NCBI GenBank assembly: GCA_963662155.1
Contig: OY759261.1
Span: forward strand, 70,616,169 to 70,680,168
From: Lamellibrachia columna
Lineage: Eukaryota > Annelida > Polychaeta > Sabellida > Siboglinidae
DNA: 64,000 nt
Direction: 5' to 3'
The notes below the pieces were generated by a model. It had not been told where the DNA came from. It ran no database searches and was given only the letters and a program-made list of their open reading frames with translations. A program made the position numbers and the translations under genes. Positions 1 to 10,450 of this stretch are shown in pieces. How positions within the stretch are numbered: the stretch's first letter is position 1; every line of letters begins with the position of its first letter.

Positions 1-37
1 GTTTCGGATGGCAATCTTGTTAAATCTAAAATCTTGT
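1..37 (+). mobile_element. 3' terminus of a CR1/jockey-like LINE
   Basis: The first bases contain ATGGCAATCTTGTTAAATC, which matches the 3' end of the LINE whose main copy is at 37.8-40.1 kb on the other strand. The rest of this copy lies off the left edge, so its orientation is plus. It ends in the same TTGTTAAATC-type tail as the other copies. Homology is seen directly; the length of the missing part is unknown. Confidence 0.7.
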
Positions 38-775
38 ATAATGTATTGTAATTGAATAGTGGGTTGTCATGTCTGTTGGCATCCCCAGTTGCACCACTGG
101 TATGGTCTGCGCCTGTATAGCTGATGGGGAGGGCCCTGCCTTCGACTCTCTAACGATTCCCTCTTGTCAAACACAATATTCAGATTATCTTGTAAAATAT
201 ACCCAGAGTCATCTGATGGAGACCTAGCAAAAACTAGTGTTATTTTATTTACATGTATAGCAAACAGCGTTTATCAAAGCGGTCGAGTGTAGGTGTTGGC
301 AATAATAATACTAAATAATGTGGCACTTGCAGTTGCCGGTGCCGTATGTACACGTAACTGTCACTATGACTGCCTAAATAATCATTGTTTAATGAATAAA
401 ATGCCACCATAGAAAGACTGAGTTTACTGTTGCCAAATGAAAGTTTAATATAATACGTACCTTCGTTCAGCACAAATAGAGCTTGGAGTATTGAAATAAA
501 TGGATCACGTACGGTAAGTGTTCCTGTTTATATTGGCGCACTTTCCACGATCTCGTGAAAAACACGTGACCGACAAGTTGACGGGTTGAAGGCTAAACGT
601 CGGTCCATGTTACCCAATCTAACGCCCAAAGTGTATGCTTTCGACGATTTCAACATAAGTATGCACCTTTTCGTTAACCCAACTGCGGATACTATACACA
701 CACTATACACTTGGACATAAAAGAACCAGATTCGCATGGGCTGAAACACCTTTAAGCAACCAGAAATCACTGTAC
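37..775. other. Non-coding, presumed boule-like intron
   Basis: I see no exon, RNA gene or repeat in this stretch. By position it should be intronic on the minus strand, between the RNP1 exon and exons beyond the left edge. Confidence 0.4.
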
Positions 776-833
776 CTCTTTCTTGATAATCTTTTCTGCA
801 TCCTCTTGCGTCTCAAAGGTAACAAAACCATAT
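776..833 (-). CDS. boll: boule-like exon: RNP1
   Basis: This exon is 58 nt. The acceptor TTGCAG precedes ATATGGTTTTG and completes the split Gly codon, giving YGFVTFETQEDAEKIIKKE with the aromatic RNP1 residues. The proposed donor GAG|GTACAG is weaker than the other two but falls where the Boule RRM is expected to continue with the AEKL..K..KLNIGPA segment. That segment is not found in the remaining 775 bases. Confidence 0.8.
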
Positions 834-3185
834 CTGCAACATTGTTTGATATTGTTGTAGCAGTGCTGGGTACACTCCTGGTTCTCTAAGCCCCATGATC
901 CTCCATCGTGTTAAATTACAATCTATTATAATTTTCAAATTGTTTGATCTCATCAAATGAAGGATTCATCAATTTCAATTATTACTACAACTGATGTTTG
1001 GATACTAGATTCCAATATTTCACATTAGTGACTTACTTATCCTCTTCATACCCTAGTTGGTGCATAAGGCCACAAAATGTCACACCAGGCCCTTAGCCAG
1101 GGACCCGTCTGCCTGTCTTCAAGACGGGCAAATGTCTTACGACAACGGGTAAAATAAAATAAAAGATGGGTTTTTTATTTTTCACAATAAATTGTTTGAA
1201 CTGTCTTAGATTTAGTGATGACTTAGCGCAAGCGGTCGTGATTCGACGAATGTTGTCGGCGGCAGAATAGCGAATATTGCCGATCTGTAAGACTATATAT
1301 TTTTAATCTTGACATCGTTGGAAAGTAATGATACTGCGGTTGATCTGTATTTATTGTAATCGTGTGTCATTGGTTGTGAAACATGTTTATGTGCCTATCC
1401 ATTGACGCTCTCTTTTGAAGAAACAATCCCATGACCCGGATGTTGTGAGGCGAGTTAAAAATGACACCTGCCAAGAGAGTGAAAAGATGCAATAATTGTC
1501 AACTTCCAAGTTCACGACAGTCGATGCCTTTTTCGTAAATGTGAATAAAAGCAGTGTTCCTGCAATTGTCCCTGAACAGTCCAAGTCAGCATCCTTTTTT
1601 ACATTGGTGGAGATCCATAATGTTGATGTGCCTGCCGCTAGTAACCGAAACGCTGCTGTATTGTCGCCCACCGCTGGCACTCCACAGTGGCCAAGCGCGA
1701 TCGCGGTAGACTTCGAAACTGAGCCTGATTCGGGCTTCGATTCACATACATAACCGGCATGTAGGCCATACTGTCGGCAGCAGTTTCCCGGTTCTTCAAC
1801 TCAAATGGCAGGCAAACCATCAATGGTTAGGCTGTCAGTCTGGTAAATTCATATTGTTTTTTGTCCAGTAGGCAAAACTGAATCTGGATGATTACTGTTT
1901 TTATCAAATAAGTAATGTTTCAATGTATTACTTTCAAAACAAGTATTACTGAGTGCTATATCTTCTATTTTTTTATTGCTTTACTTTTAGTGTAAAGCAT
2001 TTGATTTTTAATGTGATTGTAATAATTAATTTTTTTTTCCATATTAGACGTATTTGCATGCATGTACTTAGTCTTCAAGATGCTTCAAACATTACTTCCA
2101 TGTCTATATATTTAAAATAAAGTTTCAAGTTACTTTTTCATGAACCTGTATGCGTTGGTTCTTCTATTATTATTATTATTACTGTGTAGGTGATAACGCC
2201 AACCTCGCTGAACAAATAGCCAAACAATGGCTGTTATATCAATCAGCATTGGCTTGCCAACGAAAAAAAATCAATTTGGCCAATAATGGCTGTCATAGAT
2301 GCTTCCACGGAAGCCGTTCGCGCGTTTAAGGTTTTTTTTAGAATGTTCAAGACTAGCAAAATTTTATTTCTGGCTAAGGGCCTGTGTCACACTGAATGTA
2401 GCTAAACAGTATTTATATGCCAAATATTTTAAAATACTGTGTATATAAACACTAATTATGATGGTTCATAGAAATGCATGTATGTAAAAACTTCCCGACA
2501 TTTTAAAACTTACCCTTTAGAGACCCCAGCTCTATCAGCAATAATTTTACAATCCTTCACAGCACCATAGGCCATAAAGTACTGCTTCAGTTCAACTTCT
2601 GTTGTCTACAAAATAAACTTTGCATAATTATGTTGTATGACACACAGCAAGCCATTTTTTTCATAGCAGCATGATGTGTTTGTAAAGCATTTCCTGAGGA
2701 TCAAGGGTAAAATCTCAACAGAACAAGATATGATATGAGATAACCACCTGCTGTCACCATGTTGGTGAAATAATGTTTGGATTGCGAGTAGTTTTTAAAA
2801 TTGACTCCATCGATCTGGGGTTGTTTCCCAACCATCTTAGTAGGATGTCGACATCAGTAGTGTTGACAGCAATTTGGGAAACATATTATCATCCGACACC
2901 ATGCCTGACAGGGATGTGACGGTGGCAATGACTGAAACGATCATTGCCTTCCAACCTGGAAGTCCATAGTATATTTTTTTATTTCCGCTCATTTTTTATT
3001 AATTTTCGATGGTGGAATGATAATACTGTAAAGTATTAAATAAACATATTTCAACTTACATTTGCGGCAATCCCACCAACAAAAATCCTGTTGGGAATAA
3101 GAGTTCCATACTTTGGAGCTTGGCTGATGAGAGATGGGGTTCCTGCAGGGGTCACAGAGGCTGGCGATACTTCACCAGATGATGT
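776..3185 (-). CDS. boll: BOULE/DAZ-family RNA-binding protein, partial (three RRM exons)
   Basis: Three exons in transcript order (3185-3060, 2605-2514, 833-776) join in phase to give a continuous RNA-recognition motif. Exon 1 seen ends with RNP2 (IFVGGI) after an S/T/P-rich leader and PKYGTLIPNR. Exon 2 carries VELKQYFMAYGAVKDCKII and ADRAGVSKG. Exon 3 starts with RNP1 (G-YGFVTF) and ETQEDAEKI. The combination NRIFVGGI, VSKGYGFVTF and ETQEDA is characteristic of Boule/DAZL proteins, which bind mRNA and control translation in germ cells. All joints have GT donors and AG acceptors and keep frame (126, 92 and 58 nt). The last RRM strand, the DAZ motif and the C-terminus must lie left of the window; I could not find the next exon in 1-775. 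The start codon exon is not adjacent; a candidate lies at 16.64 kb. A hAT element sits in the second intron. Family assignment is firm; orthology to boule rather than another DAZ-type gene is inferred. Confidence 0.85.
1086..2384. mobile_element. hAT-type DNA transposon, non-autonomous or decayed
   Basis: The ends are a perfect 15-bp terminal inverted repeat: CAGGCCCTTAGCCAG on the left and CTGGCTAAGGGCCTG on the right. They are flanked by the identical 8-bp direct repeat TGTCACAC (1078-1085 and 2385-2392). An 8-bp duplication and a TIR starting CAGG are the hallmarks of hAT elements. The interior (1.3 kb) has no intact transposase. A plus-strand frame at 1496-1753 (starting MSTSKFTTVDAFF) could be an N-terminal remnant but has no recognisable domain. 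The element lies inside the boule-like intron. Confidence 0.85.
2514..2605 (-). CDS. boll: boule-like exon: RRM helix 1 to loop
   Basis: This exon is 92 nt, starting in phase 0 and ending in phase 2. The acceptor is TTTTGTAG before ACAACAGAAG and the donor is AAAGG|GTAAGTTTT. It encodes TTEVELKQYFMAYGAVKDCK followed by IIADRAGVSKG, the helix-1/strand-2 part of the RRM. The phase-2 end supplies the first two bases of the Gly that begins RNP1. Confidence 0.87.
3060..3185 (-). CDS. boll: boule-like exon: N-terminal leader and RNP2
   Basis: This exon is 126 nt and phase 0 to phase 0. The acceptor is CTTTTAG before ACATCATCTGG and the donor is AAT|GTAAGTTG. It encodes 42 residues: a Ser/Thr/Pro-rich leader, then PKYGTLIPNRIFVGGIAAN. 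IFVGGI is the RNP2 strand. It begins in phase 0 with no Met, so a separate 5' coding exon must supply the start. Confidence 0.85.
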
Positions 3186-4564
3186 CTAAAAGATGATGTT
3201 CACATTTTATGCTAAACATACATGAATGTTTCTCTGCATAAAGGAACATCAGACAGACTGACAAAATTAATTAGGTCAATGTTGATTGGCAAAATCAGAA
3301 TATATTACCAATATGAACATAGTAATTAGAGTAATTGCAATAAGCACTGGATACAGTAACATACAACACATGTGCATTGTGTGAAGTGACCAAGGATAAA
3401 CAGTGTATTGGAGTTATTCATAAGGGTGCTTTAAACAAATCATAACATCGCTACTAATTATCGCCAAATGTGATCGAGGTATAATTTAATTGCTAAAAAG
3501 ACTATTTTATATAAAATAATAAAAACTACAGCACATAATCTTTTCAAGGGGATATTCCTACTGAAATTCATAAACAAAAAAGCAAAAATGTTAATTTTCA
3601 CACTGCCACCAGTTAATTACTGAGTGGTTTTATGTCCCTATGTCGAACTGGAAAGATGCAGCCACACGTTAGCAAATTTTTTTTATCAAATATGTTGAGA
3701 ACTACTTTTTCTTATTTTTTTTCAACACCAGGCTATGCCTATTCAAAAAGGCCCATCAATCCAGTGGCAAGTGGCAGTGCAGGCTGTCGAAGCCGGAGGA
3801 AATCGAAATGTCAACTTGCTGATTTTACCTCAAAAAAGCACACAACATCGTTCTAACTGTCTGAACTAGTATTACGTAATTCACTAATGCTTTCATGCAA
3901 CTTGCTGAAATATTGACACAGAAACTTGAAATAATCCAACCTAAAGTATACCAACACAGAACAAAGTGATAAAACAAAACGGCGGATTAGTAAATAAAAA
4001 GCCCACACAGCCAAGACAACACGTGTTTGTAATGACGATGCTCATTCGTAGCCAGTTTACTCATTCACATGTATTCAAATAGGCCAATTATAGAGCTTTC
4101 CAAAGGTATAATGTATTACATATTTAGATACTATAAAATGTGTTTTCCATCATCATCATTTATTTATTTCCAACACAGTTACATTTTTTTTACATGAAAT
4201 ACAATATTGGGAAAGGAGGAAGCTGAAGTAATACAACTTATAATTTGCTCCCCTCACTTTTATAATAAATATTAAAGGTGAGCCTGATATGCTGCCATAG
4301 ACATAGTAATGATAATCTGCATAACGTTATGAATTCAACTTCTTAAAAAAATCCTATCTCGAAAATCTGACACCAATTTTGAAACTGTTTTCACATTTCA
4401 ATTTCTTAATGCGTCAGCTATATCACAAAAACATAATACAAAATTGATCTGCCATCTAAAATTTTCATTGACATTTCTAATCCAGACTAAAGTCAGTAAA
4501 GATGGAACTCACAAAATACCAGGTCCAGGAGGTTTTGACAGAAGGCAGGGATTTTCAGGGTACT
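3186..4564. other. Non-coding stretch upstream of the boule-like RRM exons
   Basis: AT-rich DNA with no exon, tRNA or TIR element that I recognise. Short open frames here look random. Confidence 0.35.
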
Positions 4565-4843
4565 TCAGCTGCCTGCCATCAGCACTTGAAACGCATTCCT
4601 TGGTGCCTGAGCCTCAATGCTAGAGCCGGTATTGGCAGGATCCGGTGTGCATGATATCATGATGAATTTACATCTAACCGCCGTAACCACGTTTATGACT
4701 GGCATCAGCGAGGTAAACGCAACACGGTCGTCCACGGTCCTTCCTCCTGTTCTACATGTTCCATCGCTGCAGCCATACTCTTTGGCAATGTTGTCAAAAA
4801 AATGTCCATATAGGATTTCAATTGTGGAATAAGCACTGGCGTT
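4565..4843 (-). pseudogene. Unrecognised protein-like open frame (fragment)
   Basis: Reading the minus strand from 4843, 92 sense codons run between stops. They include LYGHFFDNIAKEYGCSDGTC, VAFTSLMPVI and, at the end, EAQAPRNAFQVLMAGS before TGA at 4567-4565. The composition looks like real protein, and the frame continues for 23 codons past the TGA. There is no early Met; the first is about residue 47. It could be a decayed exon of a transposable-element or helicase-type protein, or a pseudo-exon. I do not recognise the family, and nothing ties it to the boule-like gene. Confidence 0.3.
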
Positions 4844-4846
4844 TTA

Positions 4847-5659
4847 TTACACAGACTAGAGACGCAAGTACCATCTTGTCATCCCTAGCCCACGTGATTC
4901 AGCATGTAACAAGATCGCTCATTGGGTGAAATATTACCGATCCCGCCAATCACGCAAGCGATCTGTAGTGCACACGTCATCGAATACACAGGTTGAATTT
5001 TACTCGCGGTTTGTTTTATTAGTTTTAGCTCAAATGTAACGAAACAAACATTGATTGAAATATCAAATAAAAAGATTAGGGTCAGCCCGTTTTTCTAGGT
5101 AGGGTCAGGTTACTGGAAACACAAATTTTTTTCTCGCCTATGCCTTAATCGTGAAGTGTTTAATGCAATGGAAAACATAAATATAACACAGTTCGTAAGC
5201 ATGCCGACTTCGAGTGCATGCGAGTAGTATTGTTGCATTATGATGTCTCAATATATCATGGTTACAGCATGGACAAAGCAATTTTCACAGGTTGCCACAG
5301 GTCAATAGGTGTACCATATGGGCATTTTCAAAGTAATGAGAACAGCATTGTCTCAGGACAGTTAAATATTGATGACCAAATTAATGTTGTCATCCTATTC
5401 CAATGTGGAGTACTATATCTTAGGTTAAGAATGTCAGTAACATTTGGGCAATGTGATAGGTATATTTAAATGACATGTTAATGCCAGAAAGGTCTGCAAA
5501 ATCAAACAAAATCAACAGCTTTGGAAATGCATCGAATTGAATATTAAATCTTATTAAAATGTATTTCAAATGAGCAATGCATAACAACCAATTATTAACA
5601 TCAATTAGTAAGATTTTCTGCCCGAAATAATCAAAAGGCATATTTCCACAATTCCTTAA
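4847..5659. other. Non-coding, nothing recognised
   Basis: AT-rich sequence without identifiable coding or repeat structure. An 83-codon plus-strand frame at 5218-5469 has no domain and no exon signals. Confidence 0.35.
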
Positions 5660-5663
5660 TTAA

Positions 5664-6687
5664 CCCTTTTGTGGCCAAGTTAATATCAATTTGTACCTGG
5701 TGCCGAGTTGTATTGTTTCAATGCATTGTCTCCTAAAGAACCCTATTAAATCATGAAATGACGTGAACAAATCCAAATTGCATAAATGCAAATATTTTAT
5801 TTATCCGATAAAAAATTGCACAGTAGAACTAACTGCTAAAGTTAATAGCAAAAAATTAGAGTTACATGAATTTAATTAGAAAACATGCTTTGCTAAATTT
5901 GAAGAAAAAATATTTTCTAAATTATTCTCGATAATTAATTTTTATTATATTTTCCACCAATAATTAGCAGATACACGAAGCATACGAAATGTAGATAAAT
6001 TAATATGCTGTAAAATGCAAAAAGAATTTAATGTTTAGGGTAAACAAAACTGAAATCAAGGCTGATGTCGCTGTCATTGTCGACAGTGTCATGTTGCCTT
6101 TCGACAATGTCGACATCAAAACTACCTTCCAAAAATCCCTCAAAACCTGAATCACTCGAGTCTGACATAACAACAATGTTCAGAATTACAATTAAGCTAT
6201 GGAAAAACGCCGCTCTATCCCGCTGCACAATAAAAACTTTGTACAAAATATAGAATGCTCAAAACTTTTTTGTCGTTTGAAACTAAGCAGACATTCTCCA
6301 TAATACTAGCTTACAGCAAACAACAAGCTTCTATTTTTTGGGGGTTAAAACTTACGTAGCCAAACCCGTAGTTTAAGTGGTTAAATTTTCGGTATTCGAC
6401 ATCGAACCCAGAACAAGTTTGCCAATAAAACTTGTATTTAGTCGCGGTAATCGTTAACATTTCCAACTTTTTTTATTTGATAGTCAAATTTCACTATATT
6501 ATCTGCCGACTGCCAGAAGGAAATGCCCTTATTTGCAGACACTGTTTTAACAACTACACAGTTTAAAAATGGCTCCTGTTGCCGGGCGATTTGAGGCGTT
6601 CTGGCCACGGGGCATAGTCGGGTTGATTCGGGCGTTCTGGTCGTGAGGCGGAGTCAGGTTGATTTGGGCGTTCTGGCCACAAGAGCA
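5664..6687. mobile_element. piggyBac-like element flanked by TTAA
   Basis: TTAA stands on both sides (5660-5663 and 6688-6691). The ends are related inverted repeats: CCCTTTTGTGGCCA on the left and TGGCCACAAGAGCA on the right, sharing the core YTYTTGTGGCCA. TTAA target sites define the piggyBac superfamily. Near the right end GCGTTCTGGCCAC-like words recur about every 44 bp, as subterminal repeats do. The TIR match is imperfect, so the superfamily call is an inference. Confidence 0.5.
6028..6168 (-). pseudogene. Acidic N-terminal transposase-like remnant
   Basis: A minus-strand frame reads MSDSSDSGFEGFLEGSFDVD and continues to 46 residues, rich in Asp and Ser. The same frame can also start 26 codons earlier at 6246. 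PiggyBac transposases often begin with a short acidic Ser/Asp tract. Because this lies within TTAA-flanked inverted ends, it could be the surviving start of such a transposase. No DDE core is present. Confidence 0.3.
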
Positions 6688-6691
6688 TTAA

Positions 6692-7065
6692 ATAGCAACA
6701 AATAAACAAAAATACTTGGGTGACTGATTTTGCCATAGTAAATGCATCTCATAATAGGTCAGCTCTCCAACGATGCCAATATGGCGGGGGTGGACGCGAT
6801 GTGCAGTGGATACAATACATCTGAATTGAGCAAAGTTTCGTTCATTAAGATATTCATAGCTCTATGAAACATCGTATTTTTCAATTGTTTTATGACCTTA
6901 TAATAATAGCATGACAGCAATCTATGATAGTTAGGCTAATTAAAAACATCAAAACCTGAAAATCTGCCATCGCAGCCAAATTCACCCCTTTGAAGTGGAA
7001 TAGCCAGGCTAGGCCTGGGGTCTATTACATTGCAATGTAATAGATTACTATTACTTAGTTTCCTT
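6692..7065. other. Non-coding, with ATTACTATTAC-type sequence at its right end
   Basis: No gene is seen. From about 7020 the sequence TCTATTACATTGCAATGTAA begins. Similar attactattac-rich sequence recurs at 10413-10448, 11282-11325 and 11945-12055, suggesting the flanks of an older element that the next two transposons entered. Confidence 0.35.
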
Positions 7066-7129
7066 TCTAGGGTGATTTCACGGGAAAGGTTGCAAAATGA
7101 CCATTATGCCTAACTTGCTCCACATATAA

Positions 7130-7131
<2 letters not shown>

Positions 7132-7210
<79 letters not shown>
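7132..7210. repeat. (TA)n microsatellite
   Basis: A 79-bp alternating TA tract with one phase slip, lying just inside the left end of the 3.3-kb element. Confidence 0.95.
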
Positions 7211-7212
<2 letters not shown>

Positions 7213-8358
7213 TTTAGTGTTGTTTCTTTGTGTCTCTTAGATAAGTAAAAGCAACCTTCACCGAAAATTTCAGAGCATTTACTATTATGGTTATTTATCT
7301 ACGAGCATATATATGTGAAAATTCACAAGCTTCTCAGTTTCATTTGCATTTTTATGAAATTAAACCACATGAGAATTAACAGTAAAATGTTATGGGAAGC
7401 AAGTGAAATTCAGCAATATTTCTATATATCCTCAGAAATGCATATCAAGTTTGGTCAAGATTGACCAAATATTTTTTGTTTTATGTTTATTTGAATGGAA
7501 TGCATGACTTTCCGTAAAAAAAAATAACAGTAATGTCCTTTCCTGAACATTTCCACTTCTGATTTAAAAGGCAGGAAAGGTGACACATTATGCATTAAAA
7601 TATTGCTACATGTATCTGGATAAATTGTTATATTGTTCAGCCTCCAGCAAACTGAGCTTTATTGTCTGGCCTAACATTTATTTCACTAAGAACAAATTCC
7701 GTAAAAACGTGTCCTTTCCTGAACAACTAAATATGATGAGATTCGTGGCTAGGGTGCAGGATTTCTGGACATAGATGTCTAACTATGCATGCATAGACTG
7801 GCTAAAAACGATTTAAGGAACAGTGTTTACAGCACCCTCTGCATGCTCATATTTGGTTTAATTGAATGCCTAGGGGCCATTCAACATTATTTATCAACAT
7901 TTTCACAAAGATACAGAGAACACTTCTTAGTTTTTAGTAGAATTTTTTTCATTTTAAATGAAATGCAGAACTTTTGAAAATACAAGTTTGATTAAATATC
8001 AGTTTTTTTTATACATTAAATGCTGACCATGGACTCCATTCACTTTTTTAAAATGTGTACACTGTCCAGACATCACATTGCTTACAACATAGTTGAGCTC
8101 CAATGATGATTTATAACAGTGTAACTAAATACTAGATTTGATGACCAAACTGTTCAAACTGGTTAATACGGATTAAATATGTTCTCAGTGAACAGTGAAG
8201 AGCATGATGAGTTACCTCAAAGATAAATTCAGCTGGACCCTAAGAAACAGATCTTCAACTTCCACAATTGACACAGTGCTAAGTAGAACAACACGATACT
8301 TGCAAACTCTGAAGGACAATGATCCAGTACATGGCGTACACCGACAAAGAACACACCC

Positions 8359-8822
8359 GTAAGTGGAGAAGCTATGTTCCAGTTGTAACTCTGTCTAACA
8401 CAGAGAAGGAAAAGCATCGAGCACAGTAGAAAGCCAAGAAGAACAAGCAGAGGGAATCCAAAAAACTAGCATGCAAAGGTGACCACACAGCCGAGGAAAA
8501 GCAGATGCAGCAGAATAAGCCACGAAACAAGCATTTCAAAGGTCTGTCAGCAGAAGAAAAGAAGCAGTATATCATGACTAAGGTGGCTGAGTGTTGCAAG
8601 AGAAAATCAAGGCAAATGTTGCAAGCAGGAAGAAATCGAGACAGGAAAAGGAAGAGGGCACTCATTAGGTCCAATGATCACATTGACCATGTTGCTGTTG
8701 AGGAAGAAGTAGGCTCACAGACGGGTGCAGAGCCATGGGTTCCTTCAACACCACCATCCACAAGTAGAGCCACATACTTTAGAAAATACTTGTCCTACAT
8801 CTTATGCAGGAGTTGTTGAATC
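8359..8822 (+). pseudogene. Lysine/arginine-rich coding remnant inside the 3.3-kb element
   Basis: A plus-strand frame contains SYVPVVTLSNTEKEKHRAQ, an in-frame TAG at about 8428, then KAKKNKQRESKKLACKGD. From Met at 8505 it continues with NKHFKGLSAEEKKQYIMTKV and RNRDRKRKRALIRSNDHIDH. It is strongly basic and probably helical, but I recognise no domain. The in-frame stop and its position inside a TIR element suggest a decayed element-encoded protein, possibly an accessory or DNA-binding protein. Confidence 0.35.
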
Positions 8823-9207
8823 ATTGGCGGACAATGCCACTCCTCACAAAACGCAAGTTTTGTTAACCAAAGGTGCCAGACGTGGTCTCAAAGCTGAAAG
8901 AAGATGTCACAAAATTGAAGAATAATTCATCAGACCAAAATCGATGTATCCTGTACGACATCATAGGAGGACACCGGTGCTATCCTTGGAGTCTTAGCTG
9001 TTCCTGTCCCACAAAATGGTCGGGGGCAGTTCAGCTTCAAACCTAAGGACATTGAGCAAGTGCTACATGCCATCCCACTCCAACTGTCATAAACAGACCT
9101 AGTTTGCTCCATGTTGATGTTCCGAGCAGTGTTTTTGAAATGTTCCACAAGCAAACATCAACTGATCAAGGGATACTGTTAAAGAGACAGTTAAATACTG
9201 TAAAATG

Positions 9208-10200
9208 TTTGTCCTTTCCTGAACAAAATATATTGAGTTCATTACAATGACAGGCATACAGTTGGTTTGTTCAGCACAACCCAGACATTCGCAATAATTC
9301 CTGACTGTTTTGTCATACATGAAGCAGAGTCAATTACATCATTCTTGTAAATATGTTGAAAGGTTGTCAACTCTGAAACATTGACTTGTGTAAGGATATT
9401 TTTATTAACTTTCATAGGTATTTTTGTTTACCAAAATTAATTTTTACCACTTAATATGTTGCTCTTGTGAGCTGTTTTAATGTTTGCTGTTATTATAATG
9501 TTGCACAGATGGTAAAAAAATGTAAAAAAAAGTCCTTTCCTCAGCGAATTGGTCGAGTTCATTGCAATGACAGCAATTCAGTTGCCTTCAACAGCATACT
9601 CCACAAGCATGCACAGTAATTCTTTCTGTTCTGTCAAACATTTAGCACTATTACAGAGTCAATTACATCAGTCTGGTTGTAAATATGCTTCCAATTTGTC
9701 AATGTGTCTTTTCCCATAAGAGAAACACTTGTGTTTTCACTCAAATATACTCTCCTTTTAAGAAAATTAGTGTTCTGCATGTAACATGTTGCTGTTTGAG
9801 CTATTTAATGTTGGCAGTTCTTATAATGAACCTGACTGGGGCCTGCTGAACATTATAAAAGATTGTGTCCTTTCCTGAACAAAATTTTTCAAATTCAGTT
9901 CACTGATATAGCTTACGCTAACTTTGCAATGCCTTGCCCTATTTACACAAAACTGCCCACAGTTGTTATACCATACCTGTGGTTTGTAGAAGTGTTTGTT
10001 GGTAATCAGTATACACTGTAGTTTTTAATAGAATGTTAATGAAAGTATTCAGATCAAGAAATTTGGTTGGAAAAAGCAGCATTTGTTCAAATAAATTCAC
10101 CATGATGAGCTATATGTGAAGCTCAAGTATACCAATAGCAGAGGAAGTGATAGTATTTGGGAGCATTTAGAAGCATCTGTGTGATGAAGAATAAGCAAAA
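9208..10200. repeat. Diverged ~330-bp tandem units near the element's right end
   Basis: Three units begin with GTCCTTTCC at about 9209, 9530 and 9868. Each of the first two continues with related sequence (GAGTTCATT.CAATGACAG, then GAGTCAATTACATCA.TCT and TTGTAAATATG). Divergence is considerable, so they are old. Confidence 0.5.
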
Positions 10201-10450
10201 CGGTTGTTCACCTTTTGTTCAACATTTATGACTATCTCTGAAGGAATCCCACATAATAAAAAATGTGCAAGTGTTTAAGCTTCAACCCATATATTTCCTT
10301 GTTTCTGTATATCTGTACTTTGAATTCATCAAATTTTTTCCCACATCAATGCATTTTATTTTTTTACCCTGGTGAGACTATTTTGCAACCTTTCCCGTGA
10401 AATTGCCCTCTATCACTATTACATGCTGAAGGCAATGTAATATATTACTA

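Larger units (their letters stand above)
7070..10408. mobile_element. 3.3-kb TIR element with TCTA duplications
   Basis: The left end GGGTGATTTCACGGGAAAGG continues TTGCAAAAT. The right end is its inverse, ATTTTGCAACC then TTTCCCGTGAAATTGCCC. The termini match over about 29 bp with two mismatches near the tip. TCTA flanks both ends (7066-7069 and 10409-10412). The word GTCCTTTCCTGAAC occurs at about 7531, 7711, 9209 and 9868, with a variant at 9530. The interior holds a (TA)n tract, a basic coding remnant and a subterminal array of roughly 330-bp units. I cannot assign a superfamily from the 4-bp duplication. Confidence 0.7.
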
